Assembly (NCBI RefSeq): GCF_004359215.1
Contig: NC_090612.1
Location: 4,415,775 to 4,479,774, forward strand
DNA length: 64,000 nucleotides
Source: Bremia lactucae
Lineage: Eukaryota; Oomycota; Peronosporomycetes; Peronosporales; Peronosporaceae
Direction: 5' to 3'
Shown: one piece after another, positions 32,734 to 42,482 of the stretch
Numbering within the stretch: the first letter of the stretch is position 1
Layout: the number at the start of each line of letters is the position of its first letter
Notes under the pieces: generated by a model
Database searches by the model: none
What the model was told of the DNA's origin: nothing
The model's input: the letters and a program-made list of their open reading frames with translations, nothing else
Made by a program: the position numbers and the translations under genes

Positions 32734-34623
32734 CTCCCACTCGACTCGACAGCTCTTGGACCTTGTATTCCGAGCTTGCCACGAGGTGCGCAAAACTGTG
32801 CCGCGGGAATTGGCTTGGTCATGATGTCGGCGAGCATGTCGAGAGTAGAAATATACTTAAAAATCACTTGACCGTCTTCAACCTTTCGCGTACAAAATGG
32901 TATTTAATGTCGATGTGCTTGGTCTGCTTGTGGTACTGCGGATTCATCGCCAGTGCGATCGAGCCTTGGTTATCTTGAAAAATCTTGACAGCGGTATCCG
33001 ACGATATCTCGCCCAACTCACACAGAAACGCCTTGAGCCATATTGCTTCTTGCGTAGCCTCTGACAATGCCATGTAATCAGCTTCCGTAGATGATAGTGT
33101 CACCGTCCGCTGTTTCTTGCTCTTCCAGCTGATACACCCGCCGCTCATCATAAAGGCATAACCGCTTGTGCTTCTTCGCGACATCGTATCGCCGGCCCAG
33201 TCCGCATCCGAAAATCCTTGCAGTCCATTATGAATTGCTGTTTGAAATTCGATGCCGTGCGTCCTAGTGCCTTGGATATACCTAAAGACTCTTACAACGT
33301 TTGCCGGTGTGTTGGGCATGGGTCTGCCGCGAATTGGCTGAGCACTCCAACTGCCTCAGCAAGGTCCGGACGCGTGTCGACCATAAGGTACATCAGGCAG
33401 CCAACAAAATTTCGATGTGGCACACCGGCCATAGTGTCGCTGTGCTTGCATCCTCCTTCGCACATGGACTTGGTAAGCTTGAGGCCTGGGTCTTGAGGCG
33501 TTCTGACGGGTTTGCTGTTTTCCATTTTAAACTTGGTCAAAATATCGCTTGCGAACTTGGTTTGCCGCATCGTCAGAGTTCTGATCGTAGTCTTGCTCGA
33601 TCTCAATTCCAAGAAAGAACTTGAGTTGGCCCAAATCCGTCGTTTCAAATCGTTGGCTGAGTGCTTGCTTGGTTCTTGAAGCATCTTGCTGGTACTGCTA
33701 GCCAAGATTAAATCGTCGACGTAGAGCGCGACGAAAATCATGTCTTGGTCATCCCCCTTCATGTACACGCAGTGATCGGATTCACACTTCGTGAACTTCA
33801 TTCCCTGCATAAAGTCATCAATAGTCTTGTTCCACATGCGGGCCGATTGCTTTAACCCGTACAGTGATTGTTGTAACTTGCATACATAGTCAGGATTGGC
33901 CATATTCGTAAAGCCATAAGGCTGCGCCATGTAGATTTCCTCATCGAGCTGGCCGTTTAGAAATGCTGTCTTCACATCCATCTGATGGACCGCGAGTCCG
34001 TACTTGGCAGTCAGACTGAGCAAGATCCGGGTCGACGCAAACTTGGCCACAAGCGCATACATTTCTTCATAGTCGATGCCAAACTTCTGTGCGAAGCCTT
34101 TGGCTACTAGACGCGCCTTGTATCGCTCGACTTTACCAGCTTGATTTTCCTTGACGCGAAACACCCATCGACTGCCGATTGATTTGCGTCTTTTCTGAAG
34201 GGGTACTAGCGTCCAGGTCCTGTTCTTTTGTAGCGACTCCATTGTCAAGTCGCATGCTTCTTTCCATTTAGCTGCGTCGTTGGATTCAATCGCCGACTTA
34301 AATGTAGTCGGCATTTCTCCCACTGAATCCACAACGTACGCAGCCTCAAAATCTTGAGCTGTGGCTGACATTTCTTCGAGTGATCGACTTGGTAGTTTAG
34401 GCCTTGGTACTTCAGTCGCCTTTTCGAGCGATTGGGTCCGTTGGTGTCGCTTACTGCCAGACTCAACTTCTTCTTCCTGCGCGGATTCTTCAGTTTCGTG
34501 GTCCGTAATCAGTTGCTTCATCATCATCTTGAACAGCGACTTCGTTATAGCGACAGTCGTGCCTCCTACTGTCGAAAGTGTCTGCCATAAACTTTGCGTC
34601 GCGGCTAACAAGCACACGACCAC
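32734..34623 (-). pseudogene. Copia-2 reverse transcriptase and RNase H
   Basis: The frame 33292-34623 holds the RT: GSRWVFRVKENQAG, KFGIDYEEMYALV, and the active site VALYVDDLILAS. The frame 32864-33319 holds RNase H: TLSSTEADYMALSEATQEA, FQDNQGSIALAMNP, HIDIKYHFVRE. A frameshift separates them near 33,300, and another lies in the RT after the YVDD. The last piece (32,734-32,867) keeps ADIMTKPIP in a third frame. Confidence 0.88.
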
Positions 34624-35750
34624 TCTCTACTTCTTCAAATCGAAATGCTTTTTCATGCTCCGAGTAGCCAACAAATCGACAGCGTACCGACCGAGCGTCA
34701 AACTTGCTGCGTCTTTCTTTGGGAACTGTAACAAATGCATGGCATCCAAACACCTTCACATTCGTCAGCACAGGTTTTCTTCCAGTCCAAACTTGGTACG
34801 GTGACTTATCCATAACAATACCACGCGTTGAGCAACGATATTGCGAAGAAAAGCGGAAGTCATAAGTGCTTCGCCCCAATATGTCTTTGGCAGTCCAGCG
34901 TGCTCAATCAAACATCTTGCACATTCTACCAGCGTCCGGTTCATGCGTTCAGCTACTCCGTTTAGCTGCGGAGTATAAGGTGGCGTGAACTTTTGCTCGA
35001 TACCGCGCCGCTTGCAGAACTTGGCCATGTCACCCGACGTGTACTCGCCACCATTATCGCAGCGAATAGCTTTGACAACTTTGCCAGTCTGAGTTTCAGC
35101 GAGCGCAACGAACTCGGCAAATTTTTCGGCAACTTCAGACTTGTTTCGCAGCAAAAGATTGCGGTAAAGTGCGAGTACTCGTCCGTGAAAGTGTAAAAAT
35201 ACCGCTTACCGCTGAAAGTCGTTGACTGCATAGGTCCACACACATCACTGTGAATAACTTCCAGCAGTTTCTTTGCATGATGAGCGACTTTGGCATATAA
35301 CTTACTCGCATTTGTTTGCCAAGCGCACAGCCATCGCACAGCTCCCACTCTTAGACCGAAGTAAGAACAATGCCAATACCAAAATTCCTTTTGACGATAG
35401 TGTCTAGACCACTATGTCCAATGTGCCCAAGTCAAAGGTGCCAGAGGTACGAAGTGGTGTCCCCATGGCATCCCGACGAGCTTGTCACATTGGCTTCGTC
35501 AGTACTGACAGGCATCATGCACAGCTTAAGCAGCCCTTTGCCCTCGCGGGCTCCAAGCTTTCACTGCATCCCTTTTACCTTGACGAAACAGCCATCGCTT
35601 TCGAGCGTGACTGGTCCAACATCCTTTGTGAAACGACAAACGGAGAAAAGATTGCGCGATAGCTTTGGAATATGCCACACTCCGCGAAGCATACCCTTCT
35701 TATTTCCATAGGGCGTCTTCATTGACATTACATGTCACCAGTCTCGATCG
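34624..35750 (-). pseudogene. Copia-2 integrase
   Basis: The frame 34962-35348 has HSDVCGPMQSTTFSGKRYF (start of the core, first Asp). The frame 34765-35154 has IRCDNGGEYTSGDMAKF (second Asp) and YTPQLNGVAERMNRTLVEC (Glu). The frame 34490-34879 has GCHAFVTVPKERRSKFD. Pre-integrase sequence upstream (35,350-35,750) is broken. At least three frameshifts are present. Confidence 0.85.
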
Positions 35751-35751
35751 C

Positions 35752-36770
35752 TTAAGCAACACCATCGTTTGCAAGATGAACGTCCACCGGAGAAATAACC
35801 TTGTAGTTTGTCATAAACTCTTTCGAGAATGTCATGTGCTGCGTTGCACCCGAGTCAACCATCCATACGCACCTCGACTTGGTCGTTCTTGAGTTTCCAC
35901 CAACCGGGAAGAGAAAATCACCAGAGTCGTCTTTGCTCTGCGCGATGTTTGCACGCTGTGCCGGCCGTTGCCGGTCAGCGTTCTCACGAATTCTCACAGG
36001 GCACTTGGCGATCCAATGCCCGTATTCCCCACAATAATGACAGGCACTGCTAGTCTTCTCAGCCGCTTGTCGTCCCTTACGCCGTCCGTTGCCCGTTGTC
36101 ATAAACGCCTGTCCTTGCCCGTACGCGACTCCATCGACGCCGCCACCTTGTTCCTTGCGTTTCATGTCTTCATGCATTAGCCGAGACGTCACGAGTTCCC
36201 ACGACAACGAGTCGGATCTTGACTCCAACGCCGTAATCAGGAACGCGTACGACTCGCTTAAACTTGCCAGAAGCGTGATGACCAGATTGTCTTCGCTGAC
36301 CGGAGCGCCCACTGCGTCGAGTTGTTCCGCCAATGTCTTGATCTTATTGATGTGCTGAAGCACGTCATCACCTTCGTCTAACATCGTCGTGAAGAAGCGT
36401 CGACGTAAGAAAAGCTTATTCGCTAAACTCTTCATCTCGAAATGCCCTTCAAGACGCGACCATGCATCATACGCGCCATAAGCCGACGAGCCAAAGGCAA
36501 CTGCGAATCCTCCATTGCAAGACAGATTATCGCCATGGCCTTGCGCGAATTTCGTTTGTAAGTCGACTGGTCTAGTAGGTTTGTCAAGTGCTAAGACTTT
36601 ACCTCTCCGCTCACCACATCCCATAAGTCCCGCTATTTCAGCACCATCAGCATCTTGAATTTCCACAGTTGGAAGTTCGCGCCGTCTCACTTGTTGATGC
36701 GGTCGGTCGGAGTGGCAGAGTTGTCCATGGCAAGAGCGAAGGCAGGGGCGGAGGCAGCAAATCAGTTGGT
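35752..36770 (-). pseudogene. Copia-2 Gag and protease
   Basis: The frame 35752-36690 (312 codons) carries DAWSRLEGHFEMKSLANKL of Gag, the knuckle CHYCGEYGHWIAKC and the protease WMVDSGATQHMTF. The first part of Gag (to about 36,770) is frameshifted. The frame ends in a stop just after VHLANDGVA, inside the protease. Confidence 0.88.
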
Positions 36771-36785
36771 CTTGGGCTCATAACC

Positions 36786-37057
36786 TAATGAATTGGTCAA
36801 GAGCACTAGTTGGCAAAATGCAAAGTAAATATATTTAAGGACTTATTTCGCAAACCTATTGCTACCTCTAAGCCAACCATTACTTCTAGCCACTCAGCGC
36901 TTCCATAACCTTCTAGAAGCTTTTGACGTCATCGACTGACGTCATCCCAATGACGTAACCGCATGACGTCATTACCGATATCTACCGGTATAAACCGGTA
37001 TCCACTGTTGATCCTTTTGCTGCTCGAGACGTCTCTTTTTCAGCGTCCTCGACAACA
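36786..37057 (-). repeat. Copia-2 5' LTR
   Basis: 272 bp, close to 32473-32733. On the minus strand it starts TGTTGTCGAGG. The tgacgtcat series is at about 36,925-36,980. Confidence 0.9.
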
Positions 37058-37062
37058 ATTTT

Positions 37063-38590
37063 TGCAGAGAACGAACGGGTTCTCAGCAGCTCATCGATGG
37101 ACGAAAGTGTCCTCATGTGAAAATTCGGATTGAAAGATACACTACTCAATCTTGGGAGTCACTCAAGGGAAATCCTCCTTACGAGGTTTTAATAGAATTC
37201 AGGGATGTATTCCATGAAGCAGTTCCGTGCGAGTTGCCTAAGGATAAAGGAACTCGACATGAGATCGAGCTCAAACCGGGCTCGAAGTACTGTGTCATGA
37301 AATAGTGGCCACTGCCTCGTGAACAAGTACTTGCGATCGGTAAATTCTTTATCGATCGATTAAAAGCGGGCCATGTGAGGGAGTCAACCTCCTTACATAG
37401 CTCTCCGACCTTCTGTGTGCGAAAGGCTACAGGAGATGGCGGATAGTGCACGCATTCAACAAACTGAATGCTGCAACAGTACCGGCTCAAACGCCGATAC
37501 CTAGAAAAGACGTAATCATAGATGGTATGTCTAAGAGAACGATCTTTTCGTCTATGGATCTGATGGATGGATTCTATCAAATCCTTATGCGTGAGCGGGA
37601 CATCCCGTACACAGCAGTGAGTACTCCCATTGGATCCTCTGGGAATGGCTAGTGATGCCTCAGGGGCTTAGAAACGCCCCTGCAACATTCAACAGATGGG
37701 TTACAAATCTGTTGAGACCGGTGCGAGAATTCGCACCGAGTTATTTTGACGATGTATTCGTCCATAGCCGGGCCATAGACGGTAAGACGGACGTGAAAGT
37801 TCATAAAACTCACGTTCGTCAGGTTCTTACACTTATGCGAAAGCATAAGTTGTATGCAAATCTCAAGAAGTGTATATTCGCTGCAAGCGAAATACCACTT
37901 CTTGGGTGCATCGTTGGTAAGCGCGGCGTACGCCCCGATCACGAAAAGATCAAAGCAATCACCGACTGGCCAGTTCCAGTCGATGTCAAGGGACTTAGAA
38001 AGTTCCTTGGTTTAGCGGCGTACTTACACAAGTACTCACGCAATTACGCAGAGATGACAGTACATCTCTCTCGTCTCTTGAAAAAAGACGAGAAATGGTT
38101 ATGGAACGCTGATTGTCAGCGTTCATTTGAAGGAATCAAGCAAAGCTTGATGCAATCGCCCATATTGGCGATTGCGGATCAAGACAGACCATTCCATGTG
38201 GTCTGTGACGCCAGCGATTTCGCAATCGGCTGTGCGTTAATGCAATACGATACAGATGGCGCGAAGCGCGTCGTCTGTTACCAATCGCGTCAGTTGCAAC
38301 CAGCTGAACGCAATTACCCAGTGCATGACAAGGAACTCCTTGCCATGAAATATGCGCTGGCTGAATTGAGGGTCTATTCCTCGGAGATAGACCGTTCATA
38401 GTATATGCGGACCATGCGTCATTATGCACGGCTGTAACAGCCCACACCTTTCGCAAAAAAATGGCGAGGTGGCTAACCTTTTTCTCGGGGTATAAATTCT
38501 CCTTCAAATATAAATTATGACGATTTAACGTCGTCGCTGATGCGTTATCACGCCGACCCGATTTCGATCCGGGTTTGCACTCCAACAGTG
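37063..38590 (+). pseudogene. Gypsy-2 reverse transcriptase and RNase H
   Basis: The frames 37117-37305 (FHEAVPCELPKDKGTRHEIE), 37446-37652 (IFSSMDLMDGFYQILMRE) and 37652-38401 (MMPQGLRNAPATFNRWV, then the active site SYFDDVFVHS, then KKCIFAASEIPLLG) make up the RT. RNase H begins with FHVVCDASDFAIGCALMQY. A frameshift lies between 37,305 and 37,446 and stops lie after 38,400. A hairpin with 8-bp arms and a GAAA loop spans 37831-37850. About 211 bp (38051-38261) are identical to Gypsy-3. Confidence 0.9.
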
Positions 38591-40020
38591 GAAAATATTT
38601 ACACTATTGCACCACTCATTACAAGTGTTCCGTCATCAAATTGTTTGATGACATAAAGAAAACCTCCACAGAAGATAAAGACCTTCTGCGTTTAATGGAT
38701 CATCTCATGACTCCATCCAAAAAATCTTTTCAAAAATTGCCGGCTTTATATCGATCGTCATCCAATCGATACACAACACGCAACGGCTTACTGTACCACA
38801 CAGCCGTTGTGGCTACACTCCACGTGTCGTCGTCCCTACCCACAATGATTTGCGTTTGCGCGTCATGTATGAGTGTCACGATGGACAAACGAGTGGGCAT
38901 CGTGGACGTGTGAAGACTTATCTCAGGATAAGTCGGACTTCTACTGGCCACGCCACTATGAGCTCGTCCGCAAGTACATACCTGCTTGCGAAGTTTGTCA
39001 TCGAATGAAGCCTTGTGCTTCACCCCGTGCTCCGTTCTGCCTGTTCCGATAGAGTGTTGGCAGTCCGTATCTATGGACTTCGTCATCGAATTCCCCGAAG
39101 ACACCCACAAAAATAATAATATTCTTGTTTTTGTTGACCGTTTTAGCAAGATGGTACATCTTGGTGCCGTCCTAAAGTCGATCACATCCAAAGGCTGTGC
39201 TTGTGTCTTTGTTGACACGCTATTTCGACTCCATGGATTACCTTCCGAACTGGTCTTAAATAGAGTCTCTAGATCAACGGCGGAGGTTTTTCAAATTTTG
39301 TTTAAATCACTAAAAGGCAGTTCAAAATGTCAACTTTTAACAATCCTGAAACAGATCGTCCGACGGAGCGGGCAAACCGTAGTCTCGAAGAGATACTTCG
39401 CGGAAACGTCCATTCTTCTTAGATTTGAGGCGAGTTCTTGCCGATGGTAGAATTTGCCATAAACAATACAGTGCATCCTTCTACAAAGCATACACCGTTT
39501 TTTGTGAACGGTTTAAGCCATCCTCTCATACACACCTTGTATAGGAGTATCTCTTATATTAGGGGAGGACTCGCACGAGCAAAGAACCTTCTAGCTCTTG
39601 CTCATCACGCATTAGCCCTAAGGTCAATATGAAAGATACCAATGTTGATCTAATCAACGGTAATGTGGCCAAACTCAGCAATTCCAATAATGTTATTGCT
39701 GGCCTTGATAACGATGCTAAAAGACTCAGGAACAAAACCAAAAACATTTTCTAGAACAATAATGCTCTCAGTAAAGAGGAGAATGACATCTCCGCCGTGC
39801 AATCTATCGCACTGAAGACAAAAACAAAACCTGTCAGCAGGAGAATTTCTGCAAAGTAGAGAAACTGTGGTTCGTTTCGTACAAAATTTTCATCGCTCAT
39901 GCGGTGGATCGACAGAAATGGCCCTCAGGCAGGAGCTTAAACGCTCATTCATTTAAAGTTCACGATCTAGTCCTACTGGATACGGAAACCTTCCAAAACA
40001 TGTAGTGACGAATGTGGGCA
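38591..40020 (+). pseudogene. Gypsy-2 integrase, degenerate
   Basis: The frame 38986-39450 has SMDFVIEFPEDTHKNNNILV and FVDRFSKMVHLGAV (first catalytic Asp), but the regions of the second Asp and Glu are decayed (VLNRVSRST in place of SNRDPRF). The zinc-binding domain before it is frameshifted (about 38,760-38,985). The frame 39438-39632 covers the end of the core. The linker to the GPY/F region (to about 40,020) has many stops. Confidence 0.82.
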
Positions 40021-40228
40021 GTAAATTACTGCTCAAGTATATCGGTCCGTGTGTCCTTTCATTCGCAAGTTGTTCGACCGCAACTTGCGCATCGTTCTGC
40101 AACTGTTCGAGGGAAATACCGTCAACCGTCGTCGCGTTTCAGCGACGACAGAATTGTTCCATGTCCTCCCGTAAATAATGGACGACACGATCTAAGTCAC
40201 GTGTTTGGCGAACGAGACGACCCGATTT

Positions 40229-40440
40229 TTACTTCCTCTCCACATTCATTGACGGATTCGAGTGGTGAAAAGCGTTTCCTTGTTGAACGCCTCCTAAACC
40301 ACCGCTAGGTGAAAAGGGTTCGAGCGAATTACTTCGTTCGTTGGCAGGGGTATCCACCTCGCATGGTCGTTGAGAACCTTGTTTCCAATTGAAGATGGAC
40401 GTTCCGAGTCTCGTCGCACAGTACGACAAGACTAATTTTC
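40229..40440 (+). pseudogene. Gypsy-2 chromodomain remains
   Basis: Nucleotide and protein order match the chromodomains at 7,923 and 49,225: LVERLLNHR, then a frameshift, then a degenerate ELLRSLAGVSTSHGR-like segment. The stop and frameshift make it non-functional. Confidence 0.65.
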
Positions 40441-40679
40441 CTAGACAGAGGGTCCATCAGAAAACGAGCGCTTCCCGCGCTCGTAAGTTTTCAATCTTTT
40501 GCGCATCTCACAAGAAATGATCGCCCTTCAATGTGGTTTTTCAAGGGACAATGCCTCCTTGAGGCATGACCTGCGCCTTTAAATCAGCATGGCATCACTC
40601 CCCCACGAGAGGCAAGGTATTCATGCCTCTTTAAACAATCGGTGCGGCTTCAAGCGTGCACCGCTTACGGTTTTTTTAT

Positions 40680-41060
40680 CGAACCGGTCACGGAGAATAA
40701 ACCGGGTTTTCATGCCAGACCTCGCGGCCGGTGCTACGATCACTCTGTACGAATGCTTCCCAAGCTTGGAACGAAGGAGTGACATCCTTTGCCCGCTTAC
40801 ATGTGTACCGTCGATGCTGGAAACGGTATCAATGAAGAATTCCGTTTTGTCGTCACTAGACTTGTGAAGTCTGGATGAGTCAAAAATGAAAGTTGATATC
40901 GATCAATGGTCCTACCAGACCAACGAGTTAAGTTGCTCTTAAAGAGGACCAACCGCGGCATAGTTGTAAAGCATGAAGTTGGTGTAGAAGACGCGCTGCT
41001 CGAGCAATTATTGGCACATGCTGAGAAGATCATTTTTTTCAATCACGGCATCTTGAATTG
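40680..41060 (-). pseudogene. Antisense ORF of Gypsy-2, conserved block only
   Basis: On the minus strand, 40,860-40,730 reads SRLHKSSDDKTEFFIDT, then after a one-base shift RRYTCKRAKDV, PSFQAWEAFVQSD. It lines up with the antisense frames of Gypsy-1 (DKTEFFIDAFCRHRWY) and Gypsy-3 (EEGFYLDAFLKYRWF). The N-terminal part is not recognisable. Function is unknown. Confidence 0.55.
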
Positions 41061-41236
41061 ACTAAGGATTCACACCAATTGCATTGTGTTTACGCCAGAC
41101 TGGTCTAATGAAGCTTTTTTGTGAATCAAGTGCATCAGGTCCTTAATACAATTGTTCAAAGTCAACCGAACAGTTCTAGGTAAACGCCTGCGTTCCTCTT
41201 TTTCTTGAAGGCTTTTTTTAACCTTATCCGGTCATT

Positions 41237-41500
41237 TGTAACTAGGCACCTTTGCTAGTAATAATAACAGTACTAGTCAACCTACTGATTACAGTGAAGG
41301 TGCGGTTCCTCGAAACTTCACGTACAAAAAGGTACAGAGAAAGGTTTCTTATAAAGCTAAGGTAAATTAGCTTAAGGTCTAGTTTAAGGCGTAAGAATAG
41401 AGAAAAAGTAAAACTGTATTAATGTATGTGGTTTTGTTCGCAAGCTTCTTCTGAATTTATTATATATGTAACTTACTATGTATGGCGCCTCCTATGCATG
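41237..41500 (-). repeat. LTR family B fragment, inverted (3' half)
   Basis: Starting with tgtaactaggcacc, it is the reverse complement of the end of the Gypsy-1 LTR, continuing through the tatggcgcctcc block. The other half of this LTR resumes at about 41,871. Confidence 0.75.
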
Positions 41501-41870
41501 CAAAGCATACCTCAACAGGTTATAAGTTCGATTAAAGGGCGAGTAGCACAGCGATCGATGCAGGCTTTGATTCCTTAGCTTCTGCTGATCTCAAGGAATT
41601 CAGCGGCTGTGAAATATTTCAAGGACAAGGACGGCCTCGACTTGAAAAATATATACGGGACATCCCGTACACAGCAGTGAGCACTCCCAGTGGGATGCTC
41701 TAGGAATGGCTAGTAATACCACAGGGGCTTAGTAAGGGCCCCCCCCAACATTCAACATATGCGTACTGAATCTGTTAAGACCCGTGCATGAATTCGCACA
41801 AAGTTATTTCGACGATGTTTTCGTTCATAGCTGGGCTATGGACGGAAATACGGACGTGAGAGTCATAAAA
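41501..41870 (+). mobile_element. Gypsy RT fragment inside the inverted LTR
   Basis: It matches the RT segment of Gypsy-2 around 37,600-37,790: cgggacatcccgtacacagc, the ccacaggggcttag block, and ttatttcgacgatgttttcg encoding YFDDVF. It is degenerate. It separates the two halves of the inverted family B LTR. Confidence 0.75.
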
Positions 41871-42120
41871 TTGCGCACCCCACAATCGTGTCTTGTAATG
41901 ATTGGCGCGTTTGATTAAAACTTGAATCAACACCAATCAATAGAATTAATGTCTTATTGCCTCGATATTACCAAATTTTTTAATTTAGGAACTAATCAAA
42001 AAAGATATTTATTAGTACTTTTTATCGTATTTCTGTTCATGGAACATAATATTACTTATTCCTCTTTTAGAAAATAATACTTATTTAACGATACAACTCG
42101 TTACATCGTTGCTTCGCCTT
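41871..42120 (-). repeat. LTR family B fragment, inverted (5' half)
   Basis: The reverse complement matches 9,540-9,620 (gattggttg and cacaagacacgattgt blocks) and the AT-rich start of the same LTR. The downstream 42,121-42,482 is AT-rich without a recognised feature. Confidence 0.7.
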
Positions 42121-42482
42121 ATATTGAGCAGCAAGCTCCTGTCGAAGATTACACGCTTCGGAGTTTGCGTCAAATAAATTATCTAAATGTCTATTGAATT
42201 ATTATTATTATCAATTAATTTAAATTTCATTTATTTTTCAATAATAATTGATGATATAATGGGACAAGTTTTTTTTTATTATTCCAACCTAGGCGCATTA
42301 ATTGTTCATAACGGTGTCTTCGTAGTATTTTAGAGAAAGAATGTATTATATCGTAAAAACCAGCTTAACGAAAGAGGTAAAAAAAACTTTCCCTACGATA
42401 TAGTCGGCATTTGTATGGAATGTACGTCAAAACAAGTAGTATTGATTATAACGCAAACAGCATGCAAATCGAATTCTGGAGA

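Larger units (their letters stand above)
32473..37057 (-). mobile_element. Copia-2: degenerate Ty1/Copia inserted into Gypsy-2
   Basis: LTRs 32473-32733 (3') and 36786-37057 (5'), target duplication atttt (32468-32472 and 37058-37062), and PBS GGTTATGAGCCC just inside the 5' LTR at about 36,774-36,785. It belongs to the same family as Copia-1 but is more decayed, with many frameshifts. Gypsy-2 coding sequence resumes on the other side, showing Copia-2 came later. Confidence 0.95.
29882..41060 (+). mobile_element. Gypsy-2: chromovirus-type Ty3/Gypsy split by Copia-2
   Basis: It starts with a 454-bp LTR of family A (29882-30335) and a PBS region (from 30,336). Then come gag, protease and spacer, Copia-2 as an insertion (32473-37057), RT/RNase H, integrase, chromodomain and the antisense ORF region. 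No matching 3' LTR of family A follows. Instead, inverted family B LTR debris begins at 41,237. Frameshifts and stops occur in every domain, so it is dead. The coding DNA is packed with short perfect inverted repeats. Confidence 0.9.
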
